Below are positions 23,854 through 32,909 of a stretch of 51,267 nt of DNA, one piece after another (the stretch's first letter is position 1; each line of letters starts with the position of its first letter). This DNA is from JACQXM01 sp964569425 (GTDB lineage: Bacteria > Planctomycetota > Phycisphaerae > UBA1845), in NCBI GenBank assembly GCA_964569425.1, contig CAZMVD010000019.1, positions 1 through 51,267 on the forward strand, in the 5' to 3' direction. Both the position numbers and the translations under genes were made by a program. The notes under the pieces are model-generated. The model saw only the letters and a program-made list of their open reading frames with translations, searched no databases and had not been told where the DNA came from.

Positions 23854-25674
23854 TCAGGAAAGGCGATATCCCATGACCACGGGAATGCCGTTGGGCAGAA
23901 TGGAACGCGGCGGCGTCACCGTCACCGCCAGTTCGAGCGCCTTGGGATCATCCTCCGCGGCGCGCGTCTGCACGGTCAGCGCATCGGCGGCGAAGTCCTC
24001 GGCGGCCAGCCACTCTCGAACGTGACCGGTCACGAAAGGGGGAATCTCGGCGGCGCTCTTGCCCGCCAGTTTCGGCTTGAGCAGGAACAGCAATGCGGAA
24101 AGGCGACCGGCGAACAACTGGTAGGGCAGGCTGACTTCCAGCAGCGCGTCGGTATCCATGCGCTGCGGGCGCGCCGCGGTCAGGCCGTTCCACACCACCA
24201 CGTCGGCGTGGTCGCGAATGCCGCTGACCACATTCACGCCGGCCACCGCCAGTTCCTCAATCTTGGGCATCGGCAGTGCGGTATCCGCCGGGCCGAAGGT
24301 CTTGTCTCCTTTAGGACCCCCGGTCACGGCGGGAAATCCTTCGAGACGACCATGTACCAGCCCGGCCATGGCCGTGGGCCAGCCGGTATCGGCCACACTG
24401 CCCGCCGCGCTCACCGCGGCGGCTATGGCGCCGTTGAGCCACAGCAAGTCCTTCTCGGCCACGCATTCTTCGCGATATTGAAAGGCAAGCTCGTCGGCGT
24501 CTTTTCGGCCGTGCGGCTCACGGAGCAGACAGCGACCGAAGAACACCCCGAGAGCACGCGCGGGGGGCGAATTCCGCAACGACTTCCACTTGGCAAACTG
24601 CCACTGATCCAGCAGGTTGGTGAGCGGCGGGAGCGTGGGAATCTGCCATGCGTGCTTCACGCCGAAGAAAGCCGGCGACACCCCGGCAAAGAGCACCGCA
24701 GGCAGGCTTGCGGCGTGTTGTGCCAGCTCGTCCAGCGTGTCGAAGTCGGCGGCGGTATTGCCGAAAGCGCGATCGACAATGATCAGGTCAGGGGCGTCGG
24801 CGCCCTCGTCAAAGACGGGATCGATCAGCCGGGTGCGGAATCGTTCGAGCAGCTCGGCAGAAGGGGCGTGCAACACCGAAAGCCGCAGGCCCTTGCGAAA
24901 GTCCATCCGCGATACCAACAGCGCCAGCGATCGCCATGCACACTCCAGCGGCTGCACCACCGATCCGTGCAGCACCGTGTTCAGCCATAACGTCATGCGA
25001 CGGTCAATTTCCCCGAGCGTGCGCCGCAACGCCGAGGCCTCTTCGGCGGGAATGGAACCACCGGCGGCGCCGGCCGCCGCAGCCACCAGGATGCCGATCG
25101 GAGATCGCGCCGGAGGCGCTGTCGACGCGGGCGGTTCGCCATCCAGATCGAGCTGACCCAGCAGGTTATCCACCGCATCGGGAGGCGCGGCCGCGGCCGA
25201 AGGCTTCCACTTCAACGACTCGGGAATCCAACCGAAGGCCGCATCCTGCGCCGCTGCGCGCTCCGCAGCCGCCGCGGCTTCGGCGGCGGTCTTTTTGCCG
25301 CGCAGGCGATCGGCCAGAACTGCCCGGACCTGCGCAAGCGCCTTAGTCGCCGGAAGTTGCTCCAGAAGAGCGGCGGGGGCGAAGTCGTCGAGTGAGGCAA
25401 AGCGGAGGTTTACTTCGACCATCGCCCCGCCGGTGGACAATGGGTCGGCCAGCGTGAAACGAACGGTGGGATGCGCACTGCGCAGCAATTCTTCGAACGA
25501 ATCGGCGGTAACGGCCGACACGCCCTGATCCAGGGCACCTTCCACCGTGCCGGCGGCGGAACCGCCGAAGTCGGAAACCAGCAGCACGTGGTAAGGCACA
25601 TCGCGCGTCACGCCCAATTCAGAGGGGGCGTGGTCTTCGGTACCCAGGTCGATGTGTTCGCTGAATCCGGTCAT
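23854..25674 (-). CDS. Fused TssB-TssC-like sheath protein (second sheath gene)
   Basis: 606 residues from the ATG at 25674 (GGGAG upstream). Residues about 25-130 look like TssB: YHVLLVSDFGG, DSFEELLRS, RFASLDDFAP. A 130-210 linker is Ala/Pro-rich. Residues 212-606 follow TssC block by block: LNTVLHGSVVQPLECAWRSL matches AVLHNEQFQKLESAWRSL of the separate tssC, AKWKSLRNSPPAR matches TKWNSFRDSDDAR, and VSLPYQLFAGRL matches MSLPYLMISCRI. Normal TssB and TssC genes lie at 48410 and 46830, so this is an extra single-chain paralogue at the end of the effector island. A role as sheath variant, cap or adaptor is a guess. Confidence 0.85.
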   Translation of the reverse strand: MTGFSEHIDLGTEDHAPSELGVTRDVPYHVLLVSDFGGSAAGTVEGALDQGVSAVTADSFEELLRSAHPTVRFTLADPLSTGGAMVEVNLRFASLDDFAPAALLEQLPATKALAQVRAVLADRLRGKKTAAEAAAAAERAAAQDAAFGWIPESLKWKPSAAAAPPDAVDNLLGQLDLDGEPPASTAPPARSPIGILVAAAAGAAGGSIPAEEASALRRTLGEIDRRMTLWLNTVLHGSVVQPLECAWRSLALLVSRMDFRKGLRLSVLHAPSAELLERFRTRLIDPVFDEGADAPDLIIVDRAFGNTAADFDTLDELAQHAASLPAVLFAGVSPAFFGVKHAWQIPTLPPLTNLLDQWQFAKWKSLRNSPPARALGVFFGRCLLREPHGRKDADELAFQYREECVAEKDLLWLNGAIAAAVSAAGSVADTGWPTAMAGLVHGRLEGFPAVTGGPKGDKTFGPADTALPMPKIEELAVAGVNVVSGIRDHADVVVWNGLTAARPQRMDTDALLEVSLPYQLFAGRLSALLFLLKPKLAGKSAAEIPPFVTGHVREWLAAEDFAADALTVQTRAAEDDPKALELAVTVTPPRSILPNGIPVVMGYRLS

Positions 25675-25838
25675 GGGGTGTTCTCCCAGCGTTGGGCGCG
25701 GCAGCGCGCGGCATCGTTGCTTGTCGAAAGGTGATCGTACTTCGTTCCTCTTCCCATCGCCAGCGTGCCGCACAGCGATGCACGGTGCCGCGCGTGGCAG
25801 TACCAACTACGGCGCGTCCCCTGCCACGATTGCCGCGC

Positions 25839-26132
25839 TCAAGCGCCCATCGGTCGCGTCGTGCGAATCCACCGGGCCACCGTCTGCTTGATGGCCCACT
25901 CCGGCGTCGCCGATCCGCCGCCGCCGCCCAGCGCGTGGTCCACAATGCAGGCGGCGATACGCCCCTCCGGCCCGCTGGCCAGACCCGCGCTGGCAAAACG
26001 CGGATTGAGGTCATAGCCGGCCACTTGTGCCAGGGTGCGCATGCGATACAGCACCGCCCCGGTGTCATGCGCCTTGCAATGCAGGCGATGCCGCAGGTAC
26101 GAACGAACTCGAGCTTCCACAAGAGAATCCAT
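25839..26132 (-). CDS. Small hypothetical protein in the T6SS island
   Basis: 97 residues. A very good ribosome site (GAGGAGG-type sequence) precedes the ATG at 26132. No family recognised. It is basic at the N-terminus (VRSYLRHRLHCK) with a Gly-run (ALGGGGGSA) near residue 70; no signal peptide or membrane segment is seen. It sits between the DUF4123 gene and the fused sheath gene, all on the same strand, so it is probably part of the T6SS accessory operon. Confidence 0.65.
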   Translation of the reverse strand: MDSLVEARVRSYLRHRLHCKAHDTGAVLYRMRTLAQVAGYDLNPRFASAGLASGPEGRIAACIVDHALGGGGGSATPEWAIKQTVARWIRTTRPMGA

Positions 26133-26232
26133 GGGGTTTCCTCCTCATCCAAAACGATACCTCGTCCCAGCGGGGGAACCGTCCCCCGATTCCCGCCGCT
26201 CCAAATCGCCTCCAGGCCGCGCTGGCCCGCCG

Positions 26233-26775
26233 TCAGGCAGAATGTTCCACCATGGTGACATCGTCGCGACCCATTGAGTATACACAAATCCGATCCCCCG
26301 TGGCGCTTTCCGCATACCACGCCCCGATCGGCCCAAACACCCGCCTGGCCTCCGGTGGCTCGCAAGTGGACAGAAAGACGCGCAACACGCGCGGATCGTA
26401 AAACCGGAACAGGTAGGCCGCGCGGCTCTCCGGGTCGGTCGCCATGACAAACTGCCGAAGGTGCTCACGGAGCGCAGCGCGGTCGGCGGTGGTGCGCACC
26501 AACACGCCCAGGTGTTCTCCCCAATGCGCTGCATACCATTTGAGCAAGCTCAATTCGGTCGAGACGGCGAAGAGATAGGGCGCTACATCTGCCAGGCGAT
26601 CGCCATCGGGACCGGAGTACAGGCTGACGCCCTCGGCATGGTGCTCGCGCCCCAGCGCCCGCGCATCGATGCCCCGCGCGGCGTCGAGGATCAAGTAGTA
26701 CACCTGCCCCGCACCGCCCGCACGCAAGAGCTGTGCAAGCTGGGTATACACGGATGGAACGGCCGTCGCCGACAA
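26233..26775 (-). CDS. DUF4123 protein, T6SS effector-loading adaptor
   Basis: 180 residues. The start appears to be TTG at 26775, 7 bases after GGGAGG; the nearer ATG (26782) is out of frame. The DUF4123 pattern is clear: YYLILDAARG, SLYSGPDGDRLADVAPYLF, LLKWYAAHWGEHLGVLVRT, FRFYDPRVLRVFL and the final FGPIGAWY. DUF4123 proteins (Tap/TEC) deliver effectors to VgrG in other T6SS. The partner effector is normally encoded next to it. Here the upstream hypothetical gene (26779) or the M15-like protein (27917) are the candidates. Confidence 0.85.
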   Translation of the reverse strand: MSATAVPSVYTQLAQLLRAGGAGQVYYLILDAARGIDARALGREHHAEGVSLYSGPDGDRLADVAPYLFAVSTELSLLKWYAAHWGEHLGVLVRTTADRAALREHLRQFVMATDPESRAAYLFRFYDPRVLRVFLSTCEPPEARRVFGPIGAWYAESATGDRICVYSMGRDDVTMVEHSA

Positions 26776-26778
26776 AGT

Positions 26779-27894
26779 TCATCCTCCCTTGCGCCAGTTC
26801 CGTTCGGGCACCAGCCGCGGCTCATAGGGGTTGAGCGTATGGCACCAGTCGAATACCCAGGCCTGATTGGCCTTCATATCCAGCCACGTGGCGGTGTGAT
26901 CGAACGGCTTTGCGCGATCGACCGGCGCCACGTCGCGAATCCACATCGGATGCACCGCGGCGATGGCTCTGGTGGTTTCTTGGGCAATCCGCGCCGCGGT
27001 GGAAGGTTCTTCAGGGTCGATGATCGTGCGGCTCTCGGCGATGCGCTGCCACGCCAGCGGATCGCCCTGCCCCGAAAGCAGCGTGTCGGTGTCGCCCTTG
27101 AGGAGCCAGCGGTCCATGGCGGCAATGCAATCGGGCGAGTTGGCCACCGCCGCCGTCACCTCGTTCCAGCAGAGCAGATCGAACTTCCTGAAGTGATCGG
27201 TCTGTGGCTTGGCAACTGGCATGCCGACGGCCTGTTCACCCGCGGGCGGCACCGGGGCCTCCGGGCCGGCGGGGCTCTCGGCCAGGGGCGCGACGACGGG
27301 TTCCACACCGACCAGCGCCGCATCGAATGCCGCAAGCCACTCGGTGCGCTCCGCCAGATCAAGCGCGCCCAGGCTCAGTCGACGCCCGGCCAGGTACAGG
27401 TGCGCTTTCCAGAGTGCGTCGAAAGCTATCTGCACGCACGAGGCGCGAAGGTTGGCGGGCGCGATCATCTGCCCGCGCCCGGCGCGAAGCTGCCACGCCG
27501 CGGCGGCAAACTGCAGGTCCAGCCGCGCTGCGCTGCCGATGCCGGTTTCCGGAAGAATAATGGGCGCCCAGGGCGCTTCCGGCGAAACGTCAAACTTCGG
27601 CCCGAAGAGCACCTGCAACTCGATGAAGCGATACACGTCCCGCTCACAGCGGATGTCGAAGGACCGGGCACGCTCCACCCCGCTGCGGATAAACAGATCA
27701 AGCTGCGGATCGGTCAGCGGTTTGGTCTCGGCCGGAAACGCGAGCCGCAGATACGCCGCCGCGCGATGCTGGAAATCATCCTGCTGGCCGGCGGAGAAGC
27801 CGTCAAAATGTCGTTTGGTCAGGGAGAACACGCTTCGCTCTGGTTCACTCACCGGCGCACGGGCCGGTGCCTCGCTCCTGACCACCGGCGCCAC
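26779..27894 (-). CDS. Hypothetical T6SS-island protein with an ERDV-type N-terminal domain
   Basis: 371 residues, probable GTG start at 27894 with AAGG upstream; no ATG is in frame. Residues about 20-115 (RHFDGFSAGQQDDF, LRLAFP, CERDVYRFIELQVLFG) resemble a small domain that I recall beside DUF4123 and LysM genes in other T6SS islands. The C-terminal half (about 230-371) is rich in Trp and His (HTATWLDMKANQAWVFDWCH) and unrecognised. Its stop overlaps the ribosome-site region of the DUF4123 gene, indicating coupling, so it may be the cargo or co-chaperone of that adaptor. Confidence 0.65.
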   Translation of the reverse strand: MAPVVRSEAPARAPVSEPERSVFSLTKRHFDGFSAGQQDDFQHRAAAYLRLAFPAETKPLTDPQLDLFIRSGVERARSFDIRCERDVYRFIELQVLFGPKFDVSPEAPWAPIILPETGIGSAARLDLQFAAAAWQLRAGRGQMIAPANLRASCVQIAFDALWKAHLYLAGRRLSLGALDLAERTEWLAAFDAALVGVEPVVAPLAESPAGPEAPVPPAGEQAVGMPVAKPQTDHFRKFDLLCWNEVTAAVANSPDCIAAMDRWLLKGDTDTLLSGQGDPLAWQRIAESRTIIDPEEPSTAARIAQETTRAIAAVHPMWIRDVAPVDRAKPFDHTATWLDMKANQAWVFDWCHTLNPYEPRLVPERNWRKGG

Positions 27895-27916
27895 GCCGAT
27901 GGCACACCTTCGTTAC

Positions 27917-29932
27917 TCATCCGCCGTTGTACGACCAGTGCGGCGGGTCCTTCATCACCGGCTGGAAGTGAATGACGCCAAAATACTCCTTGCCGATACG
28001 GTGAAGCTGTTTGAAAAAATTGCCATCCTTGGCGCGCTTCGCCTCGGCGTTCTTCTTGGCCGTTTCCTCGGCCTTCGGTGCTTTCTCGGCGTACTGCTTG
28101 TCGTGCTCCTTCTGCTTGCGCGACTTCTCCTCGGCGGCGGTGCGCGTTTTGGTCTCCGCGTCGAGTTGCTTCTTGAGTGCCTTGTCGTGGTTGGGTCGCT
28201 TCGACTTCTCGACCTCGTCGCGGATTTTCTTTTTCTCCGCGTCGGTCAGTTGCAGGGCCGCTTCCTCATCCTTGGTGAGGGGCGGCTTCTTCGGCCGGGC
28301 GGCCTTGCGCTTGTTGTTCTCGGTTCGGATGCGCTTGGTGTGCTCCGCCGCGATGCGCTTGTCCGCATCCTTGTCCACCGATTTGGCGAACTCCTCTTCC
28401 GCCTTCGGTTTGACCTCCTTTTCCACGTCCTCGCCGATCTTCTTCTTTTCGGCGTCGGTCAGCTTGATGCCCGAAACGTCGATGGTGAAATCGGTGGAAG
28501 TGTCCTTTCCGGCGCGATAGGTCTTGACGTCCCCGCCTTTGGCCGACTTGATGAGGTTAACCCCGGACTCGTCCGCACCCACCGCCACCCAGCCGTTGGC
28601 GCCGTCGTTGGGCTCCAGGGAAAACGACTCTTCCTTCTTGGTGTTCTTGACCTCGGTACCCTCGAACGTCACTTTGCCCCCGGCGCCTGTTTTCTTCTCG
28701 ATCTTCCAGTATTTCTCCGGCAACTTGATCTTGCAGTCCGTCTTGGCGGTGATGTTGACCGGCATGTTGCAGTCCACTGCCTGCCGCCGCAGGTGGTTCG
28801 TCACGGAGTTGGGCGGGTTGTAAAACGCCGTGATGTTCTTCAGAAACCCATGTGCCGAGGCATAGGTCATCGAGAGCCGCCAATCCACATCCGGGAACGA
28901 CGGATCGGCGTTGCCGTCTTCATCCTTGAAAGGCGGCACGTCCTTTTCGGTCTTCTGTCCCTTGGCGATGCGCCACGACCAGCAGAACAAATAGGCGTGC
29001 TGCGGCGAACGAAACACGCTGTTGATCCGGATCGTGGGCATCAACTTGCCGGTGCCCACGGAAACCTCTTTAAGCGCGGCAGTAAACGCCTGCCAGTTCT
29101 CACGGAACTTCTCGTGCAGCGCCGATTCCTCGTTGCTCGACGGCCACTTCTGGTGGGGAATCTCCGGGCTGATCCTGTTGGATGACGTCACCGGCCATTC
29201 GATCGCCGCATCCTTGGCGGTGTGCTCGGCGCCGAGCTGCTCCTTGCTGAGCTTGTTCTTCTTGTCGTCCTGCAGTTCGCCGATCTCCACGGTGATGGTG
29301 GTATCCGGTCCCGGCGGAGCACTTGGAATGTTGGTGCCGCTCTTGACGGCGCTCACCGCCCGGAGCACCACCACGCCGTCCGCCGCTGACCCCAGCGGGC
29401 TCTCGCCGTTGGTCACGTCTATCGTGATTGACGACGCCGGCGAGGACTCGCCCGTCTTTTTCGTGGTCTTCTTGCCCTCCGTCACGGTTTCGATCTTGCG
29501 CTGCACGAACCCGTACTTGGCGTCGCCCACCTTCAGCGTAACCTTGCCGTTGATCTTCGCCTGAGTCTCGACGGTTTTTCGATTGCGCCCCGTGCCGGTG
29601 GTGGTCTTGAGCACCACGAAATTCTTGTCGGCCAGGTAGAAGCGCAACAGCAGCGCCGCTTCCGACACGGCATGGGTAAGCTCAACCTTGTTATCCGGCG
29701 TGACCTGAATCGTGTCACCCGCAAACGCGAAACTGGCCCCGGACGATGCGATGGGCCGGGCGAACAAACGCACCGCAAAAAACTGCACCGGCACCTTCTT
29801 GACCGCGTCCGTGCCCTTGGGCGCGGGTAGGCCCTTTGCCTCTTCCGGCTTCTTGGCCGCGGCGTCGCTCTTCGCGGCACCAGCCTCGGAGGGCGGTTTG
29901 GAAGCGGCAGTGGTTCCTCCCGGAGCGCTCAT
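27917..29932 (-). CDS. M15-like peptidase with large Lys/Glu-rich insertion, candidate T6SS effector
   Basis: 671 residues. The N-terminus is Ala/Lys/Pro-rich (1-45), then a beta-rich region (50-220). Three blocks match zinc D-Ala-D-Ala peptidases of family M15: INSVFRSP (Arg308; compare SxxRSP), TNHLRRQAVD (His380, Asp387; compare SxHxxGxAxD) and, near the very end, PPHWSYN (His665; compare EPWHWEY). Between the second and third blocks lie about 280 extra residues, including two LTDAEKKKI-type repeats (491-500, 562-571) in a highly charged coiled-coil-like stretch (about 490-635). The expected Glu before the last His is not clear. If active it would cut peptidoglycan peptides. Confidence 0.6.
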   Translation of the reverse strand: MSAPGGTTAASKPPSEAGAAKSDAAAKKPEEAKGLPAPKGTDAVKKVPVQFFAVRLFARPIASSGASFAFAGDTIQVTPDNKVELTHAVSEAALLLRFYLADKNFVVLKTTTGTGRNRKTVETQAKINGKVTLKVGDAKYGFVQRKIETVTEGKKTTKKTGESSPASSITIDVTNGESPLGSAADGVVVLRAVSAVKSGTNIPSAPPGPDTTITVEIGELQDDKKNKLSKEQLGAEHTAKDAAIEWPVTSSNRISPEIPHQKWPSSNEESALHEKFRENWQAFTAALKEVSVGTGKLMPTIRINSVFRSPQHAYLFCWSWRIAKGQKTEKDVPPFKDEDGNADPSFPDVDWRLSMTYASAHGFLKNITAFYNPPNSVTNHLRRQAVDCNMPVNITAKTDCKIKLPEKYWKIEKKTGAGGKVTFEGTEVKNTKKEESFSLEPNDGANGWVAVGADESGVNLIKSAKGGDVKTYRAGKDTSTDFTIDVSGIKLTDAEKKKIGEDVEKEVKPKAEEEFAKSVDKDADKRIAAEHTKRIRTENNKRKAARPKKPPLTKDEEAALQLTDAEKKKIRDEVEKSKRPNHDKALKKQLDAETKTRTAAEEKSRKQKEHDKQYAEKAPKAEETAKKNAEAKRAKDGNFFKQLHRIGKEYFGVIHFQPVMKDPPHWSYNGG

Positions 29933-29941
29933 GCATTTCCC

Positions 29942-31237
29942 TTACTGGTAGCACCCCTGGTCTTCGCCCTCTTCGATCTCGTCGTCGCCCCAATCGGGGG
30001 GCACGGCGTCGTCGGTGAGGTCTTCGTCGATGTGCGAGAAACCCTCGAGCTTCAGCGACGCCTCGCCGGGCGGCACGTCGAATTCGATGATCAGCCCCTT
30101 GTCATCGGTGGTTCCTTTGCGCTCGCTCTCATCCGAGAGCTTCAATTCGTAGTTCCGCTGTACGATGGGCGTTCCGCGCGGGTCCTTGACCTCGTAGCGC
30201 AGGTCGAAGGTCGGCGGGCCCTCGATCCGACCATACTCGCAGTCGCAGATCCGCCCGATGCGGTCGTATACGTTGCAACTGAACAGCCGTCCGCCGGACA
30301 GGTCCGCATCCTCCCGCGCACCGTTCTGCTGGCAGGGGCCGATGTCGTTGTACTTGCACGGCAGGCGCGGCGGGCGGGAGCCGTCGAAGAAGAACACCAT
30401 CACCCGACGGTTGGGTTCATTCTTGGCCTGATTGTCCGCGTTGTTGTGCGGGCGGGCGTTCTTCACCAGGTGGTTGAACTCGCCGCAGCCCATATAGCCT
30501 TCCACCACTCCTTCTTTGAGGAACCGCGACTTCGGCAATGGCTCCAGCCCCTCGCGCAGCACGGTGAAGTATTCCTCATACTCCGCCCGACCCGGCTTGC
30601 TCGTACGCCCCGAGCCGATCGCCTCGTGCACCCGGCGGAACTCGCGCTCGTCCCAGTTCTCCCGCGCGTGGTCGTGCAGCGTCACCCACGTCTGCGGGTC
30701 GTTCACCAGAATCGCCCAGAGCGCCCACGCACGCCGCTCGCTGAGCCGCTTGTTGTCGCGCGGATCGTCCGCACTGTCGGTGTGGCCGAAAACACAAAGC
30801 TGCGTGTCGGGAAACTCCTCCGCCTTGCGGAGAATCTGCACGATGAACGCCGACGATGAGGGGCGGATAAACGACCGGCCGAAACGAAAGGTGGCGCCGG
30901 GAATGCCGAAACAGTCGATCAAGCGGTCGACGTCGCTGTTCTCCTTCACGTGGATGGTGTGAATCTGCCGCGCCGCAAGGCCGCTGCGCGTGAAGGAGAC
31001 CGGCAACAGAATCTTGCCCGGATCGTCCGAGCTGTCAAAGATGTAATTGCCCCGCGCATCCTGCCGCGTGCAGCCCACGTCGTCCGCCAGGTGGTCGTTG
31101 ATCCGCCGCGGCTCGCGCGTGCCCCAGTTGAACTCGGCCAGCTTCTGCCAGGTCGTGCCGATGCGCTCGGCGAGACTCTTGAGCGAATCGCCGGTCTGCA
31201 CCTTGTATTCCTCAGCCTGCGCGCGTTGATCGAACAT
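29942..31237 (-). CDS. LysM-OmpA domain protein of the T6SS island
   Basis: 431 residues, ATG at 31237 with a G-rich site. A LysM domain is at about 10-80 (YKVQTGDSLKSLAERIG). An OmpA-like peptidoglycan-binding domain spans about 115-285: TQLCVFGHTDS, RLSERRA and the closing NEPNRRVMVFFF, with a 90-residue insertion in the middle. The C-terminal 344-400 is a beta-module (VKDPRGTPI ... TDDKGLIIEFDVPPG) shared with neighbours, followed by an acidic tail. No signal peptide is evident, so export would be through the T6SS or none. A role in anchoring to or targeting cell wall is likely. Confidence 0.8.
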   Translation of the reverse strand: MFDQRAQAEEYKVQTGDSLKSLAERIGTTWQKLAEFNWGTREPRRINDHLADDVGCTRQDARGNYIFDSSDDPGKILLPVSFTRSGLAARQIHTIHVKENSDVDRLIDCFGIPGATFRFGRSFIRPSSSAFIVQILRKAEEFPDTQLCVFGHTDSADDPRDNKRLSERRAWALWAILVNDPQTWVTLHDHARENWDEREFRRVHEAIGSGRTSKPGRAEYEEYFTVLREGLEPLPKSRFLKEGVVEGYMGCGEFNHLVKNARPHNNADNQAKNEPNRRVMVFFFDGSRPPRLPCKYNDIGPCQQNGAREDADLSGGRLFSCNVYDRIGRICDCEYGRIEGPPTFDLRYEVKDPRGTPIVQRNYELKLSDESERKGTTDDKGLIIEFDVPPGEASLKLEGFSHIDEDLTDDAVPPDWGDDEIEEGEDQGCYQ

Positions 31238-31246
31238 GAATCCCCC

Positions 31247-32314
31247 CTACGCCGACGGCCGCGGCGACGATTCCACCCGCACTGCTTCCAGCGTGGGTGC
31301 CTCGCGCGTTTCGCGAATGGTGTAGTCGCCGTCGGGAATGCTCCGCAGCACCGCACGCCCCTCCCCATCCGTCACCGTCTCGTACTCCTTGCCGTCCGGT
31401 CCGACCACGAACAACCGCACCCCCGAACGCGGCACGCCGGTTTCATCATCCACCACGCGAAACTCGATCGTCGCCAGCTCGGTCTGCTGCGCCGTGACGT
31501 CAACGTTTTCCACTTCCACCAGCGCCGTGCCGCACTCGCCCGCCTGCTCCATGGCCTCGGCCGTTTCCGCGAGGTGCTCATACTCGTACGCGGTGTTCTC
31601 CCCTTCGCCCGCGCCGGAGCCGCCCGCCGCACCCGAACCGCCGCTGCCGCCCGAGCCGCTGCCGCTTTCCTCGCCGATGATCACCGTCTGGCAGCCCATA
31701 GCGATGCCGTCGGCGCCGCCGCACGCCTCGATCACCTTGTCGTCCTGCCGCGCCGCCGGCAGCCCGTCGATGAACACCGTCGAGCTGCCCTTGGTCACCA
31801 CGCCCGGCCCGTGCGGCGGAATGGGGCAGGGGATGGGGCAAATGTGCGTGTCGGCCATGCCCGCGATGGCAGCCATCGCCGCGCTCGCCGCGGCCGCCGC
31901 GGCGGCCTTGATCCCCTCAGTATAGGCGGTGTTGGCCGCCGGTTGACCGCCGGGAACCGGCGAAGCACTGGTCCAGGCAGTGGTCAGGGTAACGTTGGTC
32001 GCGTTCATCGTGGCCATGGCCGACGTCGTGGCGCCCACGGCACCGGGATTGCCCTCTGCCGCGGCCGCCCCCGCGGCCTGGGCCATGCCCGCCGTCACCT
32101 GCGCCAGTTTGGGCGTGGCGTCCGCCGGAGTCAGCACCGGCGACTCCATCAGACTCTTCATCTGGTCGGAGGCCGACTCCAGCCCGTCACCCACGCCCGC
32201 GGGCAGGGCGCGCCACGCGGGCATGTAGCCGATGGACACCGTCAGGCTCCCGATGCCGGGATTGAGCGGCGGACCGTGCTGCGTGGGATCGGCAACGCGT
32301 GCGGCAGGGGGCAT
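31247..32314 (-). CDS. PAAR-type spike tip protein with C-terminal beta-module
   Basis: 355 residues starting MPPAARVADP; an upstream TTG (32356) is possible but adds nothing conserved. The PAAR fold seems to be split: residues 1-40 (PAARVADPTQHG) and 155-214 (DTHICPIPC, GSSTVFIDGLPAAR, GCQTVIIG), with an Ala-rich helical insert of about 115 residues between. A Gly/Ser linker (215-240) leads to a beta-module (281-335). PAAR proteins sharpen the VgrG spike and carry effector domains. No toxin domain is seen, so the tail may be a docking platform for other proteins. Confidence 0.85.
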   Translation of the reverse strand: MPPAARVADPTQHGPPLNPGIGSLTVSIGYMPAWRALPAGVGDGLESASDQMKSLMESPVLTPADATPKLAQVTAGMAQAAGAAAAEGNPGAVGATTSAMATMNATNVTLTTAWTSASPVPGGQPAANTAYTEGIKAAAAAAASAAMAAIAGMADTHICPIPCPIPPHGPGVVTKGSSTVFIDGLPAARQDDKVIEACGGADGIAMGCQTVIIGEESGSGSGGSGGSGAAGGSGAGEGENTAYEYEHLAETAEAMEQAGECGTALVEVENVDVTAQQTELATIEFRVVDDETGVPRSGVRLFVVGPDGKEYETVTDGEGRAVLRSIPDGDYTIRETREAPTLEAVRVESSPRPSA

Positions 32315-32366
32315 GGGGCGTTCGGTCTCCGAGAAGAAACACCTGGTCGATGCCAATTGATCGGCA

Positions 32367-32888
32367 CTACTCTCCGATGGTCGTCTTCAACGAATTGCGC
32401 GTCTGGTTTCCGATGATGCCGTCCACCTCGAGCGGCGGGTTGTCGGCCTGGAAGTTCAAAGTCGAACGGTCGGTCTTCGGACCGACCGCGCCATCCACCC
32501 CGCCCAGTTCATACCCCAGCATCTGCAGGCGGCGCTGACTGCCGCGCACCGTGGTGCGATCCTCCAGTGGATCCACGACGGAGACGTCGTAACTGGAGCC
32601 GAACACCTGCAGCGTACCGAACCTCCCCGGTTTCAGATTGACCGTCACCAGCCCTTCCGCCCCGATGTCCTGATCCTGCATCTGCACGATCGATCCGATC
32701 GTGAAGGTGTATTTCACCGTCTTCGTGGCGTCGGCGTGTTCAATGCCGCTGTTCGTGGAATCGGTACCCGGCCAGCGCTGAAAGTGGATCTTGAGCGTCT
32801 TGCCGGTGTTGACCGTGGAATGCGACGTGGAGCCCAGCACCTGCCGGGCCACGTCGAAGACCGCACTGATGATTCCTCCCAAAGGCAT
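32367..32888 (-). CDS. Peptidoglycan-binding-domain protein
   Basis: 173 residues, GGGAGAA before the ATG. Residues 76-98 (GAEGLVTVNLKPGRFG) match the second half of the beta-module of neighbouring proteins. Residues 114-170 form a PG_binding_1 domain (RGSQRRLQMLGYELGGVDG, VGPKTDRSTLNFQ, DGIIGNQT). No catalytic domain is present. The close match to the C-terminus of the next upstream protein (RGAQQRLFNLGF) suggests duplication. It probably binds cell wall or a spike component. Confidence 0.8.
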   Translation of the reverse strand: MPLGGIISAVFDVARQVLGSTSHSTVNTGKTLKIHFQRWPGTDSTNSGIEHADATKTVKYTFTIGSIVQMQDQDIGAEGLVTVNLKPGRFGTLQVFGSSYDVSVVDPLEDRTTVRGSQRRLQMLGYELGGVDGAVGPKTDRSTLNFQADNPPLEVDGIIGNQTRNSLKTTIGE

Positions 32889-32909
32889 GGTGAGCGTTCT
32901 CCCTGCAAA

